Below, piece by piece: positions 19,004-26,940 of a stretch of 64,000 nt of DNA. This stretch comes from Streptomyces sp. CB03234. GTDB taxonomy: Bacteria; Actinomycetota; Actinomycetes; Streptomycetales; Streptomycetaceae. The translations under genes were made by a program, and so were the position numbers. The DNA is taken from assembly GCF_001905885.1 (NCBI RefSeq), contig NZ_LIYH01000004.1:736103-800102 (forward strand). The letters are read 5' to 3'. Position 1 is the stretch's first letter; every line of letters begins with the position of its first letter. The notes under the pieces were generated by a model. It saw only the letters and a list, made by a program, of their open reading frames with translations. It was not told where the DNA came from and did not search any database.

Positions 19004-19672
19004 ATGGCGATACCCGTCCGCAGGCCACGCACGGACCGTCCCGCCCGCCGAGCGGGCTTCAGCCTGCGCGAGACCACGCTGGGCTTCGGTCTGGTGGCCA
19101 TCTTCCTGTGCGGTACGGGCGTGATGGCGCGGGCGGCCGTCGGTGACTCCGCCGACGTGCCCGCCGCCGCACTGGCCGTGGCGGGCACCCTGACAGTGGC
19201 CCTGGCCCTGGTGCGCGCGGCCCGCCGGCGCCGCGCCACGGCCGCCCCGCTCGCGGAGCCGGCCGTGTACGTGGACTACGCGGCCATGGACGCGGACGCC
19301 TTCGAGCAGGCCGTCGCGGACCTCTGCGTACGGGACGGCTGCCTGGACGTCGAGGTCGTCGGCGGCGCGGGGGACCTGGGCGCGGACGTGCTGGCCACCG
19401 CGCCGGACGGCCGGCGCGTCGTCGTGCAGTGCAAGGCCTACGGTCCGGACAACAAGGTCGGCTCCCAGGACGTGCAGCGCTTCGGCGGAACGTGCTTCGC
19501 CGTGCACGAGGCCCACGTCGCCGTCGTTGTGACGACCAGCGAGTTCACCGAGCCGGCTGCGCGGTACGCCGCCCAGTGCGGCATTCACTGCGTCGACCGG
19601 CAGGGCCTGGAGGCCTGGACGGACGGCACCGGCCCGGCACCCTGGCTCCAGGCCGGCACATCAGCAGAGTGA
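19004..19672 (+). CDS. Membrane-anchored Mrr-type restriction endonuclease-like protein
   Basis: A 222-residue protein. Residues about 20-75 contain two hydrophobic segments (TLGFGLVAIFLCGTGVMARAA region and ALAVAGTLTVALALV), a helical hairpin that should place the rest in the cytoplasm. The C-terminal domain is the Mrr/restriction-endonuclease fold: FEQAVADLCVRDGC, then GDLGADVLATAPDGRRVVVQ leading to CKAYG, where Asp and the QCK variant of the ExK motif form the metal site, and a later GSQDVQRFGG. Soluble Mrr cuts modified DNA; membrane-tethered versions are common in Streptomyces but their target is unclear. No methylase or specificity gene is nearby. ATG at 19004 has AAGGGAG upstream. Confidence 0.82.
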   Translation: MAIPVRRPRTDRPARRAGFSLRETTLGFGLVAIFLCGTGVMARAAVGDSADVPAAALAVAGTLTVALALVRAARRRRATAAPLAEPAVYVDYAAMDADAFEQAVADLCVRDGCLDVEVVGGAGDLGADVLATAPDGRRVVVQCKAYGPDNKVGSQDVQRFGGTCFAVHEAHVAVVVTTSEFTEPAARYAAQCGIHCVDRQGLEAWTDGTGPAPWLQAGTSAE

Positions 19673-19696
19673 GACCGCCGGGTCACGGTAGGGGAA

Positions 19697-20224
19697 TCAG
19701 CGTTGGGCGGTGGTGCTCGCCCCGTCGAGGGCTTCCCGGACGATGTCGGCGTGGCCGGCGTGCTGGGCGGTCTCCCGGATCAGGTGCAGAAGGATCCGGC
19801 GCACCGGCCAGTGCACCGTCTCCGGCGGCGACCAGGGAGTCCTGGGCAGGGGCACGGTCCTGTCCATGTCCGGCAGGGCGCGCACAGCTTCCCCGGTCCC
19901 CTGTGCCGCGACCGCGTACGACTCCAGCAGTTCCTGGAGCGATTCCCCCTCGTCCATGCGGTACTGCCCCACGTCGAGCATGCCGTCAGGTACTTCTCCG
20001 TCCCCCTTGACCAGGACCTGCGTCCACACCTGCTCGCCACGCGCCATGTGCTTGACGATCCCGCCCAGCGTGAGCTCGCTCACCGTTGTCCGCCGGGCGG
20101 CCTGCGCGTCGGTGATGCCGCGGACCGTGATCAGCAGCAACTCCCGTTGCTCGGCGAGTGCGCGCAGCAGCTCACCGGGCTCGCCGGGAAGGAACGAGGC
20201 CGAGTTCTCCGTGACTGTGGTCAT
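19697..20224 (-). CDS. DinB-fold protein (DUF664), possible mycothiol-dependent enzyme
   Basis: A 175-residue four-helix-bundle protein of the DinB/YfiT superfamily, DUF664 branch. Metal-binding histidines are seen in GGIVKHMARGEQVW (near residue 60) and in ETAQHAGHADIVREALDG (near residue 155), the typical HxxxH-like end motif. In actinomycetes members of this superfamily are mycothiol-dependent transferases or isomerases, so a detoxification role is plausible. It is convergent with the Mrr-like gene, 24 bases apart. Confidence 0.85.
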   Translation of the reverse strand: MTTVTENSASFLPGEPGELLRALAEQRELLLITVRGITDAQAARRTTVSELTLGGIVKHMARGEQVWTQVLVKGDGEVPDGMLDVGQYRMDEGESLQELLESYAVAAQGTGEAVRALPDMDRTVPLPRTPWSPPETVHWPVRRILLHLIRETAQHAGHADIVREALDGASTTAQR

Positions 20225-20281
20225 GGACTGACCGTAGAACGCGTATAGGTCGGTTCATGTCCTCCATCCCGGTGCGGCGCT

Positions 20282-21583
20282 TCACCCGGCGCCGTCGGCG
20301 CCGCGCAGGTCGACGATCCGCCTGATCTTGCCCACCGACCGCTCCAGCGTCTCCGGGTCGACCACCTCCACCGCGACGGACACCCCGATCCCGTCCTTCA
20401 CGGCCTCCGCGACCAGCCGCGCGGCCTCCGCGCGCACCTCGTGGCCGGCGTCCGCCCGCGCCTCCGCGCGCACGGTCAGCGCGTCCAGCCGCCCCTCACG
20501 GGTCAGCCGCAGCTGGAAGTGCGGCGCGAGGCCCGGCGTACGCAGCACGATCTCCTCGATCTGGGTGGGGAAGAGGTTCACGCCCCGCAGGATCACCATG
20601 TCGTCGCTGCGGCCCGTGACCCTCTCCATCCGCCGGAACGCCGGCCGCGCCGTCCCCGGCAGCAGCCGCGTCAGGTCCCGCGTCCGGTACCGGACCACGG
20701 GCATGGCCTCCTTGGTGAGCGAGGTGAACACCAGCTCGCCCCGCTCGCCGTCCGGCAGCACCTCTCCCGTGACCGGGTCCACGATCTCGGGGTAGAAGTG
20801 GTCCTCCCAGACGTGGAGCCCGTCCTTGGACTCCACGCACTCCTGCGCCACGCCCGGGCCGATCACCTCCGACAGCCCGTAGATGTCGACCGCGTCGATC
20901 GCGAACCGCTCCTCGATCTCCCGCCGCATCTCCTCCGTCCACGGCTCGGCACCGAAGACGCCCACCTTCAGGGAGGTGGAGCGCGGGTCGACGCCCTGCC
21001 GCTCGAACTCGTCCAGCAGAGTGAGCATGTACGACGGCGTCACCATGATGATCTCGGGCCGGAAGTCCTGGATCAGCCGCACCTGACGTGACGTCATGCC
21101 GCCGGAGGCCGGGACGACCGTGCAGCCGAGCCGTTCGGCGCCGTAGTGCGCCCCGAGCCCGCCGGTGAACAGCCCGTACCCGTACGCCACATGGACCATG
21201 TGGCCCGGCCGGCCCCCGGCCGCGCGGATCGAGCGCGCGACCACGTCCGCCCAGGTGTCCAGGTCGCGGTCCGTGTACCCCACGACGGTGGGCCGGCCCG
21301 TCGTACCGCTGGACGCGTGGACCCGGCGTACCCGCGACTGCTCGACCGCGAACATCCCGAAGGGATAGTTGTCACGCAGATCGGGCTTCGCTGTGAAGGG
21401 AAAGCGGGCCAGGTCGGCGAGCGTACGACAGTCCTCCGGGCGCAGCCCCGCCTTGTCGAAGGCCTGCCGGTAGAAGCCCACGTTCTCGTACGCGTGGCGC
21501 AACGTGGCCCGCAGCCGCTCCAACTGGAGCGCCTGGAGCTCCGCGCGGCCGAGCCGTTCCCCCGAGTCGAGCAGATCCGTCAT
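20282..21583 (-). CDS. paaK: Phenylacetate-CoA ligase
   Basis: A 433-residue ligase that converts phenylacetate, ATP and CoA to phenylacetyl-CoA, the first step of the aerobic hybrid phenylacetate pathway. The P-loop is HASSGTTGRPTVVGYT (near residue 95), followed by GLFTGGLGAHYGAERLG, a PaaK signature, then IYGLSEVIGPGVAQEC, RTRDLTRLLPG and GRSDDMVILRGVNLFPTQIE with the C-terminal hinge. Length equals that of known PaaK proteins. No paaABCDE ring-epoxidase genes are in the window, so this copy is separated from the main pathway. The ATG at 21583 has GGAG upstream; a palindrome lies 37-50 bases upstream of the start. Confidence 0.9.
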   Translation of the reverse strand: MTDLLDSGERLGRAELQALQLERLRATLRHAYENVGFYRQAFDKAGLRPEDCRTLADLARFPFTAKPDLRDNYPFGMFAVEQSRVRRVHASSGTTGRPTVVGYTDRDLDTWADVVARSIRAAGGRPGHMVHVAYGYGLFTGGLGAHYGAERLGCTVVPASGGMTSRQVRLIQDFRPEIIMVTPSYMLTLLDEFERQGVDPRSTSLKVGVFGAEPWTEEMRREIEERFAIDAVDIYGLSEVIGPGVAQECVESKDGLHVWEDHFYPEIVDPVTGEVLPDGERGELVFTSLTKEAMPVVRYRTRDLTRLLPGTARPAFRRMERVTGRSDDMVILRGVNLFPTQIEEIVLRTPGLAPHFQLRLTREGRLDALTVRAEARADAGHEVRAEAARLVAEAVKDGIGVSVAVEVVDPETLERSVGKIRRIVDLRGADGAG

Positions 21584-21619
21584 CCGCCGTACTCCCGTCC
21601 TCACTCCACCATCGTCCCG

Positions 21620-21633
21620 ACCGATCATTCGGT
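21620..21633. promoter_or_regulatory. Palindromic operator candidate between paaK and hydrolase
   Basis: ACCGA-N4-TCGGT, with outer matching bases that extend the symmetry to about 18 bp. It lies in the divergent promoter region and has the size and form of a TetR-family operator; the PaaR-type repressors of the phenylacetate pathway bind sites of this kind. No regulator gene is adjacent. Confidence 0.5.
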
Positions 21634-21710
21634 TGATCCATCGGGTTGGCAAGGGGGCCGGCACCATTTCTCCTTGCGGGGGTGACCGGACGGCTGTAAG
21701 GATCGCGGCC

Positions 21711-22586
21711 ATGCCGACGTTCAGCACGTACGACGGGACCCGACTCGCCTACCACGTACGAGGAGCGGGCGAACCGCTCATCTGCCTGGCCGGCGGCCCG
21801 ATGCGTGCCTCCGCCTACCTCGGCGACCTGGGCGGCCTCACCGCCCACCGCCGCCTGATCCTGCTGGACCCGCGCGGCACCGGCGACTCCGCCGAACCCG
21901 CCGACCCGGCCACGTACCGCTGCGGCCGGCAGATCGCCGACGTCGAGGCGCTGCGCGACCACCTCGGCCTGGACCGGATCGACCTCCTCGGCCACTCGGC
22001 CTCCGGCACCCTCGCCGTGCTGTACGCGGCCGCGCACCCCGAGCGGATCGCCACGCTCACCGTCGTCACCGGCGGCACGCGCGCCGTCGGCATCCGGGCG
22101 AGCGAGCAGGACTGGCGCGAGGCGACCGCCCTGCGGGCCGGGGAGCCCTGGTACGAGGCGGGACGGGCCGCCTTCGAGGAGGTGTGGGCGGGCCGGGACG
22201 TGGCGGAGGTGGCCGAGCTGATCACGCCGTTCGTGTACGGACGCTGGGACGCGAAGGCCCGGGCGCACGCCGCGACCGCCGACGAGCAGATCAACTGGGC
22301 GGCGTCCGCCGCGTACTTCGCGGACGGCGCCCTGCCCGACCCGGCGGCGACCCGTGCCGCGCTCGCCGCCGTCACCGCGCCGGTGCTCGTGTACGCGGGC
22401 GAGTACGACGGCGGCCCGACGCCCGCCCGCGCCGCGGAGCTCGCCGCGCTGTTCCCGCACGGCGAGGTGGCCGTGCAGCGCCGCGCGGGCCACTACCCGT
22501 GGGTGGACGACCCGGGCACCTTCTCCCGTACCGTCGCCGCGTTCCTCGACCCCGCCGTACGGTCCCGTATCGCGTACCGCGCCTAG
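21711..22586 (+). CDS. Alpha/beta hydrolase
   Basis: A 291-residue alpha/beta-hydrolase. The oxyanion/HG-like region is LAGGPMRASAYL, the nucleophile elbow GHSASG (Ser near residue 94), the acid EYDGGPTP and the histidine AGHYPWVDDP near the C-terminus. The pattern FSTYDGTRLAYHVRGAGEPL at the start and the LLDPRGTGDSAEPADP motif are those of the proline-iminopeptidase/haloperoxidase-like branch, which mostly contains small-molecule esterases. The gene is divergent from paaK over a 127-base region with a palindromic site, so both may respond to the same regulator. Its stop overlaps that of the convergent GNAT gene by 4 bases. Confidence 0.85.
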   Translation: MPTFSTYDGTRLAYHVRGAGEPLICLAGGPMRASAYLGDLGGLTAHRRLILLDPRGTGDSAEPADPATYRCGRQIADVEALRDHLGLDRIDLLGHSASGTLAVLYAAAHPERIATLTVVTGGTRAVGIRASEQDWREATALRAGEPWYEAGRAAFEEVWAGRDVAEVAELITPFVYGRWDAKARAHAATADEQINWAASAAYFADGALPDPAATRAALAAVTAPVLVYAGEYDGGPTPARAAELAALFPHGEVAVQRRAGHYPWVDDPGTFSRTVAAFLDPAVRSRIAYRA

Positions 22587-23140
22587 GGCGAGGTGAGCCC
22601 GCCGCCCAGGCCCGCCGAGTTCCTCGCGGTCCTTCGCGACGACGGGTTCTGAACCGCGATCACCAGCTCCGGCCGGTCCCACATCACCGCCGGCGGGTTG
22701 GCGTTCACCGTGCCGACCCGCCGCGCCCCCACGCTGCGGTAGAAGCCCTCGGCGGGCGGGTGGGAGACGACCCGTACGGCCGTCACCCCGGCCGCCCGCG
22801 CCCGCTCCGACATATGGGCGACGAGCGTACGGCCGACACCGAGTCCCTGGGCGGTGTCGGCGACGAACATGAGGTCCAGTTCCGGCGGGGACAGGACGAG
22901 CGCGTAGAAACCGAGCACCCGGCCGTCGTCGCCGGCGGCGACATGGACCTCATGGGCGTCGATGTAGTCGGGCCCCACCCGGTAGCCCGCCACCATCGGC
23001 GCGTAGGGGCCTTCGTAGGCGCGCGAATTGCGCACCAGAGCGGTCAGCCGCTTCGCGTCCCCCGCCGTCGCCCGCCTGATCCGCACCGGCCACGTGCCCG
23101 GTCGGCCCGCGGTGCCGCGCCCTGTCATATGCGAACTCAT
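22583..23140 (-). CDS. GNAT family N-acetyltransferase
   Basis: A 185-residue acetyl-CoA-dependent transferase. The N-terminal IRRATAGDAKRLTALVRNS is the usual first strand and helix, followed by VLGFYALV, LDLMFVADTAQGLGVGRTLV, where the Q-x-x-G-x-G loop binds the CoA pyrophosphate, and FYRSVGARRVG, the closing helix with the conserved Tyr. The acceptor is unknown. The gene lies between the hydrolase and FadD19-like genes, convergent with the former. Confidence 0.87.
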   Translation of the reverse strand: MSSHMTGRGTAGRPGTWPVRIRRATAGDAKRLTALVRNSRAYEGPYAPMVAGYRVGPDYIDAHEVHVAAGDDGRVLGFYALVLSPPELDLMFVADTAQGLGVGRTLVAHMSERARAAGVTAVRVVSHPPAEGFYRSVGARRVGTVNANPPAVMWDRPELVIAVQNPSSRRTARNSAGLGGGLTSP

Positions 23141-23186
23141 ACAGAGAGTATTACCCGTCGGCCCATCCCCCGGAGAAACGAGCTGG

Positions 23187-24803
23187 TCAGCGCGGTTCGG
23201 CGTCCGCCGCCGCCACCGACCGCGCCCAGCGGTAGTCCGCCTTGCCGCTGGGCGAACGCTGGATCCGGTCGGTGATCACCAGCCGACGGGGCACCTTGTA
23301 CCCGGCCAGCCGGGTGCGGCAGTGGCCCTGGATGTCGTCCAGCGAGGGCCGCGCCGCGCCCGCGCGCAGCTGCACCACGGCGGCCACATGGTGGCCCCAC
23401 CGGGGATCGGGCACGCCGGCGACCAGCGCGTCGTACACATCCGGATGGGACTTGAGCGCCTGCTCGACCTCCTCGGGGTAGACCTTCTCGCCGCCCGTGT
23501 TGATGCACTGCGAGCCGCGCCCGAGGACGGTCACGATCCCCTCCTCGTCGACCGTCGCCATGTCGCCGAGCAGTACCCACCGCTCGTCACCGCGCCGGAA
23601 GAAGGTCTCGGCGGTCTTGGCGGGGTCGTTGTAGTACCCGAGCGGGACGTGGCCGCGCTGGGCGATGCGCCCGACCTCGCCCGGCGTCACCGGTTCGTAC
23701 GTCGCCGGGTCGACCACCTGCGTACGGCCGTTGACCCGCAGCCTGAACCCCTTGTCGCTGCCCGAGTCCTCCGTCGCCGTGCCGTTGAAACCCGACTCGG
23801 AGGAACCGAAGTTGTTCAGCAGCATCACATGCGGGACCAGTGCCAGGAACTGCTCGCGCACCGTCTCCGACATGATCGCGCCCGACGACGACACGCTGAA
23901 CAGCGACGACAGGTCGATCCCCTTCAGCGGGCCGCCCAGAGCGTCGATCAACGGCCGGAGCATCGCGTCCCCGACCAGCGACACGCTGGTGACCTTCTCC
24001 TTCTCGATCGTCCGCAGCACCTCGTGCGGCACGAACTTGCGGTGCAGGACCACACGCTGGCCGAAGTTGAAGCCGATGAACGCGGTGAGCGTCGACGTGC
24101 CGTGCATCAGTGGGGGAGTGGGGAAGAAAGTGATCCCCTCGCCGCCCGCCGCCACCCGCTCGGCCAGCTCCTCGGGGGACTTCACCGGCTCCCCGGTCGG
24201 CGCACCACCGCCGAGCCCGGAGAAGAACAGGTCCTCCTGGCGCCACATCACCCCCTTGGGCATACCGGTCGTGCCGCCCGTGTAGATGATGAACAGGTCG
24301 TCCCCCGAGCGCGGACCGAACCCCCGCTCCGGGGAGCCGTCCGCCTCCGCGTCCGTGAACGCGAGCCCTGGCCCGCCCTCAGCCGCCGCCCCCACCCGCA
24401 CCAGATGCCGAAGCCTCTCCGTCTTCGGCAGCGCGGCCGCGACCCGCCCGGTGAACTCCGCGTCGAAGACGAGCCCCGCCAGGTCCGCGTCCCGGTAGAG
24501 GTAGACCAGCTCCTCCTCCACGTACCGGTAATTGACGTTCACCGGCACGAGCCGCGCCTTGAGACAGCCGAGCACCGTCTGCAGGTACTCAACGCCGTTG
24601 TACAGGTGCAGCCCCACGTGCTCACCGGGCCGCAGCCCGGCGCCCAGCAGATGGTGGCCGACCCGGTTGGCGGCGGCGTCGAGCTCGGCGTACGTCAGCC
24701 GCCGCTCCGCCCCCGTACCGGGGTGGTCGACGTACACCAGCGCCTCTCGGTCCGGGACCACGTCCACCACCGACTCGAACAGGTCGGCAAGATTGAACTC
24801 CAC
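23187..24803 (-). CDS. FadD19-like acyl-CoA synthetase
   Basis: A 538-residue adenylate-forming CoA ligase. Motifs are YTGGTTGMPKGVMWR (A3, near residue 180), NNFGSSESGFNGT (A5), LGDMATVDEEGIVTVLGRG (A8), INTGGEKVYPEEVEQAL and the C-terminal SPSGKADYRWA with the catalytic lysine. The exact wording YTGGTTG-x-PKGVMWR, NVNYRYVE-EEL and GKADYRWA is that of mycobacterial FadD19, which activates C24-branched sterol side chains, rather than of general fatty-acid ligases. Divergent transcription from the EchA19-like gene, with the DUF35 and thiolase-like genes beyond, strengthens this reading. The actual substrate in this organism may be a steroid or another branched lipid acid. Confidence 0.85.
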   Translation of the reverse strand: MEFNLADLFESVVDVVPDREALVYVDHPGTGAERRLTYAELDAAANRVGHHLLGAGLRPGEHVGLHLYNGVEYLQTVLGCLKARLVPVNVNYRYVEEELVYLYRDADLAGLVFDAEFTGRVAAALPKTERLRHLVRVGAAAEGGPGLAFTDAEADGSPERGFGPRSGDDLFIIYTGGTTGMPKGVMWRQEDLFFSGLGGGAPTGEPVKSPEELAERVAAGGEGITFFPTPPLMHGTSTLTAFIGFNFGQRVVLHRKFVPHEVLRTIEKEKVTSVSLVGDAMLRPLIDALGGPLKGIDLSSLFSVSSSGAIMSETVREQFLALVPHVMLLNNFGSSESGFNGTATEDSGSDKGFRLRVNGRTQVVDPATYEPVTPGEVGRIAQRGHVPLGYYNDPAKTAETFFRRGDERWVLLGDMATVDEEGIVTVLGRGSQCINTGGEKVYPEEVEQALKSHPDVYDALVAGVPDPRWGHHVAAVVQLRAGAARPSLDDIQGHCRTRLAGYKVPRRLVITDRIQRSPSGKADYRWARSVAAADAEPR

Positions 24804-24881
24804 CGCTCCTCCTCCACTGGCTCGGCGGTCATTAGAGCGCCGCCGCGCACAAGTGGGAAGGGTCCCCGCAGAAGAAACTGA

Positions 24882-24892
24882 CTGACTGTCAG
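24882..24892. promoter_or_regulatory. Inverted repeat in the fadD19/echA19 divergent promoter
   Basis: CTGAC-T-GTCAG, preceded by further ACTG steps, lies in the 154-base region between the two divergent start codons. It is a plausible operator for a shared repressor, but it does not match the KstR or KstR2 consensus I know from mycobacteria. Confidence 0.4.
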
Positions 24893-24957
24893 AAAACTAT
24901 TGAACTGGCACCCCCACTCCTGCAACCTGTTCTGGATCTGGAAACGGGAGGACTGCC

Positions 24958-25758
24958 ATGAGCGGTACGGAACACCTCACCGTGCGGCGCGAGGGCGCCA
25001 CACTGGTATTCACCCTGAACAGGCCCGAGGCGAAGAACGCGCTGTCCCTGCCCATGCTGGTAGGGCTGTACGACGGCTGGCTCGAGGCCGACGCGGACGA
25101 CGCCATCCGCTCCATCGTGCTCACCGGAGCCGGTGGCGCATTCTGCGCGGGCATGGACCTCAAGGCCCTCGCCGGGGACGGAATGGCCGGCCAGGAGTAC
25201 CGGGAGCGGCTGAAGGACGACCCCGACCTGCACTGGAAGGCGATGCTGCGCCACCACCGCCCCCGCAAGCCGGTCATCGCCGCCGTCGAAGGTCCTTGCG
25301 TGGCCGGCGGCACGGAGATCCTCCAGGGCACCGACATCCGGGTCGCCGCCGAATCCTCCACCTTCGGGCTCTTCGAGGTCCGCCGCGGCCTCTTCCCGAT
25401 CGGCGGCTCCACGGTCCGCCTGCCGCGCCAGATCCCGCGCACCCACGCCCTGGAGATGCTCCTGACGGGCCGCCCCTACAGCGCGGCGGAAGCGGCCCGT
25501 ATCGGCCTGGTCGGACACGTCGTCCCCGACGGCACCGCCCTCGACAAGGCCCTGGCCATCGCCGAACAGGTCAACGCCTGCGGCCCGCTCGCCGTCGAGG
25601 CGGTCAAGGCATCCGTGTACGAGACGGCCGAACTCACCGAAACCGACGGCCTGACCGCCGAACTCAAGCGCGGCTGGCCAATCTTCGACACCGCCGACGC
25701 CAAGGAAGGCGCCCGCGCCTTCACCGAGAAACGCGCCCCCGTCTACCGCCGTGCCTGA
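24958..25758 (+). CDS. EchA19-like enoyl-CoA hydratase
   Basis: A 266-residue crotonase-fold enzyme that hydrates enoyl-CoA thioesters. Oxyanion-hole segments are AGGAFCAGMDLKAL and VEGPCVAGGTEILQGTDIRV, with the catalytic Glu in the second (GTEILQ). FGLFEVRRGLFPIGGSTVRL and GLVGHVVPDG follow. The wording around GTEILQGTDIRVA, DAKEGARAFTEKRAP and the MDLK motif closely matches mycobacterial EchA19, a sterol side-chain hydratase. It heads the + strand block: a 195-base spacer separates it from the DUF35 gene, so it may have its own transcript or share it. Confidence 0.87.
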   Translation: MSGTEHLTVRREGATLVFTLNRPEAKNALSLPMLVGLYDGWLEADADDAIRSIVLTGAGGAFCAGMDLKALAGDGMAGQEYRERLKDDPDLHWKAMLRHHRPRKPVIAAVEGPCVAGGTEILQGTDIRVAAESSTFGLFEVRRGLFPIGGSTVRLPRQIPRTHALEMLLTGRPYSAAEAARIGLVGHVVPDGTALDKALAIAEQVNACGPLAVEAVKASVYETAELTETDGLTAELKRGWPIFDTADAKEGARAFTEKRAPVYRRA

Positions 25759-25953
25759 GCACCCAAGGCCACCGGCCTCGTGAGGGTGCCCCCTCTGGGG
25801 AGAGACGACCCCGGAGGGGCCACGCCCCCACCCACCGGCAGGAACCGCCCCGCACGAACGGCAGCGGCTCCGGCTCCACCGGCCGGAGCCACCCACCCGC
25901 GCCCCAGCGATCCGCGCCCCGCCGCGCCCAGCGCGGAGATCGGAGCACCGCCC

Positions 25954-26940
25954 ATGACAGCCGCCCCCACGCCCGAGACGCTCCGCGCCCCGCTGGTCGT
26001 GGAGTTCCCCTTCACCCGCTCCCTCGGCCCCGTCCAGTCCGCCTTCCTCACCGGCCTGCGCGAACGCACCCTCCTCGGCGTACGGACCACCGACGGCAGG
26101 GTCCTCGTCCCGCCCGTCGAGTACGACCCGGTCACCGCCGAGGAGATACGCGACCTCGTCGAGGTCGCCCCCAGCGGCACCGTCACCACCTGGGCCTGGA
26201 ACCCGGCGCCCCGGCGCGGCCAGCCCCTGGGCCACCCCTTCGCCTGGGTTCTGGTCCGGCTCGACGGCGCGGACACCGCCCTCCTGCACGCCCTGGACGC
26301 ACCCGGCGGCCCCGACACCGTACGCACCGGAATGCGCGTCCGCGTCCGCTGGGCACCGCACCGAACGGGCGCCATCACCGACATCGCCTGCTTCGAACCG
26401 TACGACGGCGCACCGCACGACGACGGCGTCCACGCCGGCACCCCCCAACCTCGCCCCCACACCGGCCGGTTCACCGATCCGGTCACCGGCATCGTCGCCT
26501 CCGCCCGCCTCGACTACACCTACTCGCCCGGCCGCGCCCAGACCGGCTACCTCCACGCCCTCGCCGACCGCCGCGCCGTCGGAGAGCGGTGCCCCTCCTG
26601 CCGCAAGGTGTACGTCCCGCCCCGCGGCGCCTGTCCGACGTGCGGCGTCGCCACCACCGAGCAGGTAGAGGTCGGCCCGCGCGGCACGGTCACCACGTAC
26701 TGCATCGTCAACATCAAGGCCAAGAACCTCGACATCGAGGTGCCGTACGTCTACGCCCACATCGCCCTCGACGGCGCCGACCTCGCCCTGCACGGCCGTA
26801 TCGGCGGCATCCCGTACGACCAGGTGCGCATGGGCCTGCGGGTCGAGCCGGTCTGGACCGAGGGCAGCCGCTACCCCGACCACTACCGCCCCACCGGCGA
26901 ACCGGACGCCGACTACGACACCTACAAGGAGCTCCTGTGA
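25954..26940 (+). CDS. Tandem DUF35 (Zn-ribbon/OB-fold) acyl-CoA-associated protein
   Basis: A 328-residue protein made of two DUF35-like halves. The C-terminal half has a complete zinc ribbon, CPSCRKVYVPPRGACPTC (about residues 210-228), followed by an OB fold (TVTTYCIVNIKAKNLDIEVP). The N-terminal half keeps only the OB-fold part (TVTTWAWNPAPRRG) with VLVPPVEYDP in place of the ribbon, so its cysteines are lost. DUF35 proteins pair with thiolase-fold lipid-transfer proteins and hold acyl-CoA; in the ChsH2-Ltp2 system this gives a retro-aldolase. The mycobacterial counterpart by position would be Rv3521. GTGA overlap couples it to the next gene. Confidence 0.83.
   Translation: MTAAPTPETLRAPLVVEFPFTRSLGPVQSAFLTGLRERTLLGVRTTDGRVLVPPVEYDPVTAEEIRDLVEVAPSGTVTTWAWNPAPRRGQPLGHPFAWVLVRLDGADTALLHALDAPGGPDTVRTGMRVRVRWAPHRTGAITDIACFEPYDGAPHDDGVHAGTPQPRPHTGRFTDPVTGIVASARLDYTYSPGRAQTGYLHALADRRAVGERCPSCRKVYVPPRGACPTCGVATTEQVEVGPRGTVTTYCIVNIKAKNLDIEVPYVYAHIALDGADLALHGRIGGIPYDQVRMGLRVEPVWTEGSRYPDHYRPTGEPDADYDTYKELL

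Noticed and set aside
19004..19672. A restriction-modification system
   Set aside because: Only the Mrr-like nuclease is present; there is no methylase or specificity gene within 10 kb.
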